Shown here in pieces: positions 49,090-56,960 of a DNA stretch of 64,000 nt. Numbering within the stretch: position 1 is the first letter of the stretch; every line of letters starts with the position of its first letter. Made by a program: the position numbers and the translations under genes. The notes below the pieces were generated by a model. The model saw only the letters and a program-made list of their open reading frames with translations, was not told the DNA's origin and ran no database searches. This DNA comes from Nonomuraea polychroma (GTDB lineage: Bacteria; Actinomycetota; Actinomycetes; Streptosporangiales; Streptosporangiaceae). The stretch covers positions 1,488,001-1,552,000 of the forward strand of contig NZ_SAUN01000001.1 in assembly GCF_004011505.1 (NCBI RefSeq), written 5' to 3'.

Positions 49090-52000
49090 GGGCACCGCTG
49101 TCGCCCGCCCAGGAACGGCTCTGGATGCTCCAGCGGCTGGTGCCCGGCGCCGCCTCGTACACGATGTACCTGGTACGCCGCCTGCGCGGCCCGCTCGACC
49201 GCGACGCGTTCACCGGTGCCGTCGGAGCGCTCGTGGCCAGGCACGAGAGCCTGCGGACCGCCTTCACCGAGGAGGACGGCACGCCGTGGGCGGTGGCCGG
49301 GCCGGTCGGCTGGGCGCCGCCGATCGAGTGGCTGGCGGCGGCCGAGGAGCAGGTGGACGCGCTGGTCGCCGAGCGCACCAACGCCGCCTTCGATCTGGCA
49401 GCGGGCGTTCCGCTGCGGGTCGCCGTCATCGAGATCGCCCCGGACGATCACGTGCTGTGCCTGACGCTGCATCACATCCTGGCCGACGGGCACTCCCTGG
49501 AGATCATGCTCGACGACCTGGGCGAGTACTACGCCGCCGCCGTGGAGCGCCGCCCCGCCCGCCTGCCCGGCCTGCGCATCCTGCCCAGCGACTACGCCCG
49601 CTGGCAGCGGCGCAGGGCGGACAAGGCCATGCCGTACTGGACCGAGGCGCTGGCCGCGCCGCCGGTCACCGAGCTGCCGTTCGCCCGTCCCGGGGCGCGC
49701 GCGGCCGTCCGGGAGGGCGGATATCACTGGGCACGGCTGGACGCGCGTCACCTCGCCGAGGTGGAGCGGCTGGCCCTGGCCCATCGGGCGACCCCGTTCA
49801 TGGTGCTCATGGCGGCGTACCAGGCGCTGTTGTTCCGGCACAGCGGACAGCACGACATGCTGGTCGGCACCGTGGTCGCCGGGCGGGACCGGGTCGAGCT
49901 GGAGCGGATGGTCGGGTACCTCACCCAGACCCTGCCGCTGCGCGGCGACCTGACGGGCGATCCGACGTTCGCCGAGCTGCTCGGGCGGGTCAAAGGGGTG
50001 GTGCTGGAGGCGATGGGCCGGCCCGCGCCGCTGCTGGAGCGGTTGGCGCGCGGCGTCGAGACGCTGCTGCCGACGGTGTTCATCCTGCAGGACTATGCCG
50101 CCGGGCAGGACCGGGTGTACGGAGGAGTCCGGGTGTCGGACCCGCAGGGAAGCCACGACCAGATCGTGGTGGATCTGCTGGTGGAGGTCTGGCCGGCGGG
50201 TGACGAGCCGGCGATCTGCTTCGGGTACGACGGCGCGGTGTTCGACGCCGGCGAGGTGGCGACGATCGCCGAGCGCTACCTGACGCTGCTGGCCGGAGCG
50301 GTGGCCAGGCCGGACACGCCGATCTCGCGGCTTCCGGTGTGGACCGGACGGGACGAGCAGACGATGGCCGAGCTGGCCGCCGGGCCCGCCGAGCCGGTCG
50401 CGGACGGGGTGCTGGAGCTGGTGGCGGACGTGGTGCGCCGGACGCCGGGCGCCGTCGCCGTGCGCTGCGGTGATCAGGTGGTCTCGTACGCGGCTCTCTG
50501 GGACCGGGCCGGCGCGTTCGCCGGCATCCTGCGGGGCAGCGGCGTCCGGGAGGGCGACGTGGTGGCCGTACGGCTGGTCCCGTCCGCCGAGGTGATCGCC
50601 GCACTGCTGGGCGTGTGGCGGGCGGGCGCCGCGTACCTGCCCCTGGACCCCGCCGACCCGCCCGCCCGGCACGCCGACGCCATGGCCGCCGCGGGCGCCG
50701 CCTGGCTGATCGGCGAGGACGGGGTGCGCGCCGTGGGCGAGGGGAGCGCGGCCAAGGGGATCGCCTATGTGATGACCACCTCGGGGTCTGCCGGGCTGCC
50801 CAAGGCGGTGCTCGTCGAGCATGGCTCGGTGGCGGCCAGGGTCGGGTGGATGCGGCGGGAGTACGGCCTGGGCCCGGGGGATCATGTGGTGCAGTTCGCG
50901 TCGCTGAGCTTCGACACCCACGTCGAGGAGATCTTCCCGGCGCTCGCGTCCGGGGCGGCGGTGGTGCCGCTGCCGGACGGCCCCGCGAGCCTGCCCGATC
51001 TGCTGGCCGGGCCGGACGGACGGCGGATCACCGTGCTGGATCTGCCGACCGCGTACTGGCACCGGCTCGTCGAGTCGCCGGCGGAGGTGGCGTGGCCGCC
51101 CGCGCTGCGGCTGGTGATCCTCGGCGGTGAGCAGGCCGACGGGGCGGCCGTGGCACGGTGGCAAGCGCTGTGGCATCGCGACGGGCCCGGGGTGCGGCTG
51201 GTCAACACGTACGGGCCGACCGAGGCCACGGTCATCGCCACCTGGGCCGAGCTGGACGGGACCGGCTCCGGTGGGCGCCCGCCGATCGGCCGGCCGCTGT
51301 CGGCCACGTCGGTGCGGGTGCTGGACGCCCGGGGCGAGCCGGTGCCGCCGGGCGCGGCGGGCGAGCTGGCGATCGGCGGGGCCGGGGTCGCCCGTGGGTA
51401 TGCCGGGCTGCCCGGCCGCACCGCCGCCGCCTTCGAGCCCGACCCGTACGGTGACCCCGGCGCTCGGCGCCTGCGCACCGGTGACCGGGCGCGGTGGCGC
51501 TCGGACGGGCAGCTGGAGTTCCTGGGCCGCCTGGACGACCAGGTCAAGGTGCGCGGCGTGCGCATCGAGCCGGGTGACGTGGAGGCCGTCCTGCGCGAGC
51601 ACCCCGGCGCCGGGCAGGTGGCCGTGGCCGCCCGGGGCGAGGACCTGGTGGCGTACTTCACCGGCCCCGCCGGCCCCGCCGAGCTGCGCGCGCACGCCGC
51701 GGGCAGGCTGCCGCGGGGCTTCGTGCCGACCCGGTGGTCACGGCTGGCGGAGCTGCCGCTCACCTCCCGAGGCAAGGTCGACCGGGCCGCGCTGCCCGAG
51801 CCGGACCGGGTCACCGGGGCGGACTACGCGGCGCCGCGTACCGACAGCGAGGCGCTGGTCGCCGAGATCTGGGCGGAGGTGCTCGGCCTCGACCGGGTCG
51901 GCGTGCTGGACGATCTGCTGGAGCTGGGCGGGCATTCGCTGATGACCACCCGGGTCGCGGCGCGGCTGCGGGCGATGCTGGAGGTGGAGGTGCCGATCCG

Positions 52001-52115
52001 GACCGTGTTCGGCTGCGGCACCGTGGCCGAGCTCGCCGAGGCCGTCGAGGACCTGCTGATCGAGGAGATCGACGCGATGAGTGAGGAGGAGGCGCGGCGC
52101 GCGCTGACCGGGTGA
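49086..52115 (+). CDS. NRPS module C-A-PCP
   Basis: This 1009-residue protein has a condensation domain (LHHILADGHS), an adenylation domain and a carrier domain (LELGGHSLMTTRV). The A domain's A3 motif is VMTTSGSAGLPKAV, with Ala for the second Thr and for the usual Gly after Lys. The signature by eye is D-T-E-D-I-G-T-V-I-K; acidic residues at two pocket positions suggest a basic amino acid. There is no thioesterase, so the chain must pass to the C-A-PCP-TE-MFS protein. It ends the forward operon, 8 bp before the convergent E2 gene. Confidence 0.92.
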   Translation: MRAPLSPAQERLWMLQRLVPGAASYTMYLVRRLRGPLDRDAFTGAVGALVARHESLRTAFTEEDGTPWAVAGPVGWAPPIEWLAAAEEQVDALVAERTNAAFDLAAGVPLRVAVIEIAPDDHVLCLTLHHILADGHSLEIMLDDLGEYYAAAVERRPARLPGLRILPSDYARWQRRRADKAMPYWTEALAAPPVTELPFARPGARAAVREGGYHWARLDARHLAEVERLALAHRATPFMVLMAAYQALLFRHSGQHDMLVGTVVAGRDRVELERMVGYLTQTLPLRGDLTGDPTFAELLGRVKGVVLEAMGRPAPLLERLARGVETLLPTVFILQDYAAGQDRVYGGVRVSDPQGSHDQIVVDLLVEVWPAGDEPAICFGYDGAVFDAGEVATIAERYLTLLAGAVARPDTPISRLPVWTGRDEQTMAELAAGPAEPVADGVLELVADVVRRTPGAVAVRCGDQVVSYAALWDRAGAFAGILRGSGVREGDVVAVRLVPSAEVIAALLGVWRAGAAYLPLDPADPPARHADAMAAAGAAWLIGEDGVRAVGEGSAAKGIAYVMTTSGSAGLPKAVLVEHGSVAARVGWMRREYGLGPGDHVVQFASLSFDTHVEEIFPALASGAAVVPLPDGPASLPDLLAGPDGRRITVLDLPTAYWHRLVESPAEVAWPPALRLVILGGEQADGAAVARWQALWHRDGPGVRLVNTYGPTEATVIATWAELDGTGSGGRPPIGRPLSATSVRVLDARGEPVPPGAAGELAIGGAGVARGYAGLPGRTAAAFEPDPYGDPGARRLRTGDRARWRSDGQLEFLGRLDDQVKVRGVRIEPGDVEAVLREHPGAGQVAVAARGEDLVAYFTGPAGPAELRAHAAGRLPRGFVPTRWSRLAELPLTSRGKVDRAALPEPDRVTGADYAAPRTDSEALVAEIWAEVLGLDRVGVLDDLLELGGHSLMTTRVAARLRAMLEVEVPIRTVFGCGTVAELAEAVEDLLIEEIDAMSEEEARRALTG

Positions 52116-52123
52116 GGCGGGTC

Positions 52124-53245
52124 TCAGGCGGTGATGGCCTTCCGCACGGCGTTCAGGAACATCGCCGCCTCGCGGCCGTTGACGACGCGGTGGTCGAACG
52201 CGAGCCCGAGGGTGACCGTGGTGCGCTTCACGATGTTTCCGGCCGAGTCGAGGGCGACCTCGTGCTGCGGCGCGCACAGCGACAGCGCGCAGGTCTGCCC
52301 CGGGAAGATGATCGGCACGGCGAGCAGCACGGCCGCGTCGGTGTGCAGGGTGACGACGATGTTCCCGCCCGCCAGGTCCTCCTCGCGGAACGCGCCCCGC
52401 ATCGCCTTCGTCCGGTACGCCGTGAGCCGCTGCGCGATCTCCTTGAGTGACAGGCGGTCGGCGCCGTGCAGCACCGGGACGTACAGGCCGTGGCCGACGT
52501 CCACGGTGACGCCGACGTTCGGCGCCGGCGAGGGGCGTACGGCCAGGTCGCCGCCGGGCCCGTCCGCCACCATCGGCTCTGCGAAGCACATCGGAAACTG
52601 CTCGTGCAGCGACGCGACCGCAGAAACCAGCAGCTCAGGCAGCCCGATCAGCGCCCTGGCCTCTTTGCTGAGGACACGGGCCCGGGCGATCGCGGGTCCC
52701 GCGTCCAGCTTCACGGCGGTGAAGGCGGCCGGGATCGTGTGATGGGAACGGGTGACCGCGGCGGCCACGGCCCGCTGAACGGCCGGCAGCGGCCGCGTCT
52801 GCGTCTCCGGCGATGACGATGCGCTGTCGCCGCCGGCATCGACGCCGGTTTCCAGCAGGGCCGCCACGTCGGCGCGCTTGATCACCTTCTTCCCCAGCGC
52901 GCGGATCCGCGCCGGGTCCACGCCGTGCTCGTCGATCAGCACCTGGGCGGGCGCGGTGATGACCGGCCCGGAGGAAGTGGGTTCACGGTCGGCGGCAGTC
53001 GGCGGAGGCGCCGAGTCGTCGGAGATGTACGCGATCACCTCCCCGGGCACGCAGGTCGCGCCGATCTCCGCCGTCCGCCGCAGGACGCCATCGACCTCGG
53101 CCACCAGCTCCTCGGCCGCCTTGGAGGTCTCCAGGACCACCACCGGATCGCCCTTCAGCACCTCGGCGCCGTCCTCGGCCAGCCACTCCACCAGCAGGTA
53201 CTCGGTGTCGTTGTTGTTGAGCTTGGGCACGCGCAACTCGGTCAC
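52124..53245 (-). CDS. 2-oxoacid dehydrogenase E2-like dihydrolipoyl acyltransferase
   Basis: This 373-residue protein has an N-terminal lipoyl domain (VLETSKAAEELVAEVDG, lipoyl-Lys42), a subunit-binding domain (LIDEHGVDPARIRALGKKV) and a catalytic acyltransferase domain ending GLAFDHRVVNGREAAMFL. The usual Asp after HRVV is Asn. It is shorter than housekeeping E2 proteins. It overlaps the E1beta gene by 4 bp. No E3 gene is near. The complex may deliver an acyl group to CoA or to a carrier protein of the NRPS pathway. Confidence 0.9.
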   Translation of the reverse strand: MTELRVPKLNNNDTEYLLVEWLAEDGAEVLKGDPVVVLETSKAAEELVAEVDGVLRRTAEIGATCVPGEVIAYISDDSAPPPTAADREPTSSGPVITAPAQVLIDEHGVDPARIRALGKKVIKRADVAALLETGVDAGGDSASSSPETQTRPLPAVQRAVAAAVTRSHHTIPAAFTAVKLDAGPAIARARVLSKEARALIGLPELLVSAVASLHEQFPMCFAEPMVADGPGGDLAVRPSPAPNVGVTVDVGHGLYVPVLHGADRLSLKEIAQRLTAYRTKAMRGAFREEDLAGGNIVVTLHTDAAVLLAVPIIFPGQTCALSLCAPQHEVALDSAGNIVKRTTVTLGLAFDHRVVNGREAAMFLNAVRKAITA

Positions 53246-54243
53246 GGCAGGAGCTCCTGTACGGCGCGGACGATCGCGGTGTCCTGCACCAGCACGTCAC
53301 GCTCAAGATGGGCGGCCGCCGGGATCACACTGGCCGCCGAGTGGACGAGGGACACGGGACGCCGCAGACGCCCCCAGAGCCGGCTGTGCACCTGCTGCGC
53401 CACCTCGGCCCCCCAGGTGCCGCCGGCGGTGCTCTCCTCGGCGACGGCCACGGCGCCGGTTCGCTCCAGCAGCGGCGACAGCGGGGCCACGTCGAAGGGG
53501 TACAGGCGCCGCGGCACGAGCAGCAGACAGGTGATCTCCCGCTCCAGCAGCAGCGTGCGCATCGCGGCCAGGGCCCGGTGCGCCATCCCGCCCGGCGCGA
53601 TGATCACACAGTCGGCCTGCTCGGGGTCCTCCAGGTACACCCGGGTCACCTGGCCGGCCTGCGGCAGCACGTCGTACCGGAACAGATCGTCCGCGATCCC
53701 GTCCTCGAAGATCTGCCGGGTGTAGAGGATCTTGTCCTCGAACAGCAGGCATGGCTCGCCGCGCGCGAGCATCTCGCCGAACAGCTCGCGATGGTCGTCG
53801 AAGGGGGACACCTCGTACACCGCGAGACCGGGTACGCCGATGAAGTGCTTCTGCAGGCTCTGGCTGTGTGTGGGGCCGTAGCCGCGACCGCCCCCGGACG
53901 GGCAGCGCACGATCAGCGGCAGCCGCAGCGGTCTGCCGTACATGGAGACCGACTTACTGGCGAAATTCACGATCTGATCGAAGGCCAGGGTCACGAAGTC
54001 GGAGAACATGATCTCGACGATGGCCTTGCCGCCCGCGAGGGCGAGGCCGCCGGCCACGCCGACGATGCCGTTCTCGCTGATCGGGGTGGCCAGCACCTGG
54101 CCGGGGAAACGGCTGGACAGACCTTTCGTGATCTTGAATGCCCCGCCGTACGGATCGAGCAGGTCCTCGCCGAGCACCCGCACGGACGAATCGTCGGCGA
54201 GCACCTCGTGCAGCGCCCGGTTGAGGCTCTCCGCGACCCGCAT
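53242..54243 (-). CDS. 2-oxoacid dehydrogenase E1 beta subunit
   Basis: This 333-residue transketolase-like protein begins RVAESLNRALHEVLADDSSVRVLGEDLLDPYGGAFKITKGL (in parts) and has ISENGIVGVAGGLALAG and GRGYGPTHSQSLQKHFIGVPG. It pairs with the E1alpha 5 bp upstream to bind thiamine diphosphate and decarboxylate a 2-oxoacid, or to take a two-carbon unit from a ketose. The C-terminal domain (AVAVAEESTAGGTWGAEVA) is complete. Confidence 0.92.
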   Translation of the reverse strand: MRVAESLNRALHEVLADDSSVRVLGEDLLDPYGGAFKITKGLSSRFPGQVLATPISENGIVGVAGGLALAGGKAIVEIMFSDFVTLAFDQIVNFASKSVSMYGRPLRLPLIVRCPSGGGRGYGPTHSQSLQKHFIGVPGLAVYEVSPFDDHRELFGEMLARGEPCLLFEDKILYTRQIFEDGIADDLFRYDVLPQAGQVTRVYLEDPEQADCVIIAPGGMAHRALAAMRTLLLEREITCLLLVPRRLYPFDVAPLSPLLERTGAVAVAEESTAGGTWGAEVAQQVHSRLWGRLRRPVSLVHSAASVIPAAAHLERDVLVQDTAIVRAVQELLP

Positions 54244-54248
54244 CGCCC

Positions 54249-55166
54249 TCAGCCCTCCCGCGCCGACAGCGGCCGCCCGAGCACCTCACCGGCCACCACC
54301 TCGACGAACGCGCGCGCCTCCGCGTCCATGCGGGCGAAGCGGGGGGACACGGTGGCGCCCTCGCGCGGGTACCAGTCGTGGTCGCGGGCGCGCCGGATCT
54401 CCTCGGCGGTGCGGGTGTCGTCGCCCTTGCTGTGCGGCCCGAGCCGGTGCGTGGCGAACTCCACCACCAGCGGCCCCGCGCCCTCCCTGGTCCGCTCGAA
54501 CAGCGGCCGCAGCCCGTCCCGGATCTCGCCTATGTCGCGCGAGCCGACGTGCAGGAACCGGCACCCGAACGCCCGCGCCCGATCCCCGATCGTGCCCGCC
54601 ATCTGCGCCGACGTCGGCGTGGTCTGCGCGATCCCGTTGTTCTCGGTCACCACGACCAGTGGCAGCCGCCAGAGCGCGGCCATGTTGAGCGCCTCGTACA
54701 CGGCGCCCTGTCCCCACGTCCCGTCGCCGACGTACGCCAGCGCCAGCGCGCCCGGCTCGGCGTCCCGCAGATGCAGGGCCACGCCGGCGGCGACCGGCAG
54801 GCTCTCGCCCTGGATTCCGGTGGACAGGTAGCGGCCGGACAGAATGTGCTGACTGCCGCCCACGCCCCCGCAGACCGCGCCCTCCCGCCCCAGGATCTCG
54901 GCGAGCAGCCCGTAGGGATCTCGGAAGCGGGCCAGGTAGTGGCCGTGCCCGCGGTGATTGCTGAAGACGAAGTCCCGCTCGCCCAGCAGCGGCGCCAGCG
55001 CGACCGGCACGTACTCCTGCCCCAGGCAGGTGTGGGTGGTGCCCTGTACCAGCCCTTGGCCGAACAGGTCGAGCAGCTTGCGTTCGAAGTGCCGGATCAG
55101 CAGGAGCAGCCCGAGGTCGTCGTCGGACAGGTCCTCCGTGATCTTTTCCAGCAGTCCTTCTTGCAC
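54249..55166 (-). CDS. 2-oxoacid dehydrogenase E1 alpha subunit
   Basis: This 305-residue protein has the thiamine-diphosphate motif VGDGTWGQGAVYEALNMA through VVTENNG, and HTCLGQEYVPVALA and NHRGHGHYLARF. I start it at GTG 55166, with AAGGAG 8 bases upstream; the earlier in-frame GTG at 55214 lies in the operator and near the transcription start. It leads the E1-E1-E2 operon, whose promoter and LacI-type operator match those of the NRPS operons. The phosphorylation-loop region (HRLGPHSKGDDTRT) is intact. Confidence 0.92.
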   Translation of the reverse strand: MQEGLLEKITEDLSDDDLGLLLLIRHFERKLLDLFGQGLVQGTTHTCLGQEYVPVALAPLLGERDFVFSNHRGHGHYLARFRDPYGLLAEILGREGAVCGGVGGSQHILSGRYLSTGIQGESLPVAAGVALHLRDAEPGALALAYVGDGTWGQGAVYEALNMAALWRLPLVVVTENNGIAQTTPTSAQMAGTIGDRARAFGCRFLHVGSRDIGEIRDGLRPLFERTREGAGPLVVEFATHRLGPHSKGDDTRTAEEIRRARDHDWYPREGATVSPRFARMDAEARAFVEVVAGEVLGRPLSAREG

Positions 55167-55199
55167 GATCGGCACTCCTTGGGTGAGTGTCGAGGAAAT

Positions 55200-55213
55200 T
55201 GGGAGCGCTCCCA
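55200..55213. promoter_or_regulatory. LacI/CebR-type operator, copy 3 (E1/E2 operon)
   Basis: TGGGAGCGCTCCCA is a perfect palindrome. On the minus strand it starts 3 bases after the -10 element of the E1/E2 promoter, so it covers the transcription start. Confidence 0.8.
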
Positions 55214-55216
55214 CAA

Positions 55217-55245
55217 AGTCTATCGATCACGGGATGGTTCGTCAG
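55217..55245 (-). promoter_or_regulatory. promoter of the E1/E2 operon
   Basis: On the minus strand CTGACG (55240-55245) and TAGACT (55217-55222) are separated by 17 bases. A second TTGACA lies further upstream at 55270-55275, within a block shared with 38221-38250. Confidence 0.6.
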
Positions 55246-55247
55246 CA

Positions 55248-55277
55248 TCAGACGAAGAAGTTTCCAGGCTGTCAAAC
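55248..55277 (-). repeat. second copy of the promoter-like block of 38221-38250
   Basis: GACGAAGAAGTTTCCAGGCT followed by GTCAA repeats the left-border block with few changes. The shared block plus operator suggests that cluster edges arose by duplication of one regulatory cassette. Confidence 0.45.
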
Positions 55278-55379
55278 GCCGAGAATGGAGCGTTCGGAAG
55301 CGCGCTCCGTCACGTGCGTGGATCTACGTACCGTCCCTGTCGGGTCACAGTGCGCTGCGGCGGACGGCAAGAGGAACCC

Positions 55380-55409
55380 TTGACCTGCTCAGAGGCGTAA
55401 ACCTAATGT
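55380..55409 (+). promoter_or_regulatory. promoter of the stand-alone condensation genes
   Basis: TTGACC (55380-55385) and TAATGT (55404-55409) are 18 bases apart. TTGACCT and the following TAAACCTA are also present at the 38351 promoter, so the two are related. The gap 55167-55473 holds only these control elements. Confidence 0.65.
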
Positions 55410-55410
55410 C

Positions 55411-55430
55411 ACTTGGGAGCGCTCCCAAGT
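55411..55430. promoter_or_regulatory. LacI/CebR-type operator, copy 4
   Basis: ACTTGGGAGCGCTCCCAAGT is a perfect 20-bp palindrome starting one base after the -10 element. It is the longest and most symmetric of the four copies. Confidence 0.82.
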
Positions 55431-55473
55431 GCAGGGCCGCCGGAGACGCTGCCGAGATCAATGAGGAGGGCTC

Positions 55474-56934
55474 GTGAGCCCCGAGACGAGGATGGTCGCC
55501 GACCACCGAGAGCAGGACACGGCCGAGCGTGAGGCACTGCGGCGGCGCCTGGCCGCGCTGCCCCCCGAACGCCGTGCGGCGCTGCGCCGGTCGCTGCTCG
55601 GCGGCCGGGACAAGCGGACCTGGCCGCTGTCCACCGGGCAGGAGCGGCTGTGGTTCCTGCAACGCTTCGACCCTGACGACTGCGCTTATCACATCACCTG
55701 GCCGGTACGGCTGCGCGGCCCCATCGACGAGACCGGTCTCGCCGCGGCGTTCACCACGATCGCCGCCCGGCACGAGGTGCTGCGCACCCGCTTCGTCCTG
55801 GACGGCGACCTGCCCGCGCAGGTCGTGGACGAGCCCCGCGAGGTGCGGCTGGACCGCCTGGATCCGGCCTGCTCCGCTGTCGAGCCGGCGATCGCCGCCT
55901 ACGCCGGGCGGCCGTTCGACCTCGCGGCGGCCCCCGCATGGCGGGCGGGCCTGCTGCGCCTGGCCGCCGACGAGGCCGTCCTGTGCATCGTGCTGCACCA
56001 CATCGTGGTCGACAGCTGGTCGCTCGACGTGCTCATGCGCGAGCTCGGCGAATGCTACCGCGCCCACCGCGAAGGCCGTCCGCCCCGGCTGGAGGACTTG
56101 CCCACGCAGTACCGCGACCACGCCGTCACGGAGCGGCGGCGGGCCGAGGAGGACCGGGACCACCTGGGCTACTGGGTCGAGCGGCTCGCCGGAGCGCCGC
56201 CGCTCGACCTGCCCCTCGACCGCCCCCGCCCCGCCCGCTGGACCGGCCGTGGCGCGAAGATCGGCGTGGCCGTGCCGGACGCGGAGGTCGCCCGCCTGGA
56301 ACTCCTCGCGCGCGCCCACCGGGCCACCCTGTTCATGGCCCTGCTCGCCGCGTGGCAGGTCACGCTGAGTGCGGCCGCCGGGCAGGACGACTTCTGCGTG
56401 GGCGTGCCCGTGGCCGGCCGGGACCGGCCCGAGCTGGCCCCGCTGATCGGCTACTTCTCCACCACGCTCGTCGCGCGGGCCGACCTGTCGGGGGATCCGA
56501 CGTTCGGCGAGCTGCTGCGGCGTACCCGCATCAGCACCCTCAAGGCCCTCGCCCACGCCGGAACCTCCTTGGACCGTATCCTCGGCGGACTCCGGCTGCC
56601 TCGCGACCTGAGCCGCCCGCCGCTGTGCCAGGCGATGTTCAACCTCACTCACAACCTGCCCACCGGCGACCTGCTCCGTACCGAGCTGGGGGACCTGACC
56701 GTGGAGCTGTGCCCGCCGCCCGACCTGGGCCGGGCCCGGGTGGAGGTGTCCCTTGACGTGTACCGGTGGCCCGAGGGGATCGGCGGCTGGCTGGAGTACG
56801 CGACCGACCTGTTCGACGCCGCCACCGCGCACCGCCTGGCGGATACGTTCGCCCGCGTGGTGACGCGCGCGGGCGGTGACGCGGATCTGCGGCTGTCCGA
56901 GCTCGGAGCCGCGGACCCGAAATTCCGGAGCTAG
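55474..56934 (+). CDS. stand-alone NRPS condensation domain protein
   Basis: This 486-residue protein has a helical leader (about 50 residues), then a full condensation fold: LSTGQERLWFLQRFDPDD, VLHHIVVDSWSLDVL, CVGVPVAGRDRPELAPLIGYF. The active-site motif is HHIVVDS: both His and Asp are present but the final Gly is Ser. It has no carrier or adenylation domain. It could catalyse a trans condensation, esterification or amide release. GTG 55474 has GAGGAGG 4 bases upstream. The next gene follows closely. Confidence 0.88.
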   Translation: MSPETRMVADHREQDTAEREALRRRLAALPPERRAALRRSLLGGRDKRTWPLSTGQERLWFLQRFDPDDCAYHITWPVRLRGPIDETGLAAAFTTIAARHEVLRTRFVLDGDLPAQVVDEPREVRLDRLDPACSAVEPAIAAYAGRPFDLAAAPAWRAGLLRLAADEAVLCIVLHHIVVDSWSLDVLMRELGECYRAHREGRPPRLEDLPTQYRDHAVTERRRAEEDRDHLGYWVERLAGAPPLDLPLDRPRPARWTGRGAKIGVAVPDAEVARLELLARAHRATLFMALLAAWQVTLSAAAGQDDFCVGVPVAGRDRPELAPLIGYFSTTLVARADLSGDPTFGELLRRTRISTLKALAHAGTSLDRILGGLRLPRDLSRPPLCQAMFNLTHNLPTGDLLRTELGDLTVELCPPPDLGRARVEVSLDVYRWPEGIGGWLEYATDLFDAATAHRLADTFARVVTRAGGDADLRLSELGAADPKFRS

Positions 56935-56960
56935 GAGTGTCTGACAGCCGAAGGAGGGCC

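Noticed and set aside
52150..52200. Asn in place of Asp in the E2 motif DHRVVNG as evidence of a dead acyltransferase
   Set aside because: I cannot judge by eye how common this variant is among active E2 proteins, so I record the residue without claiming loss of function.
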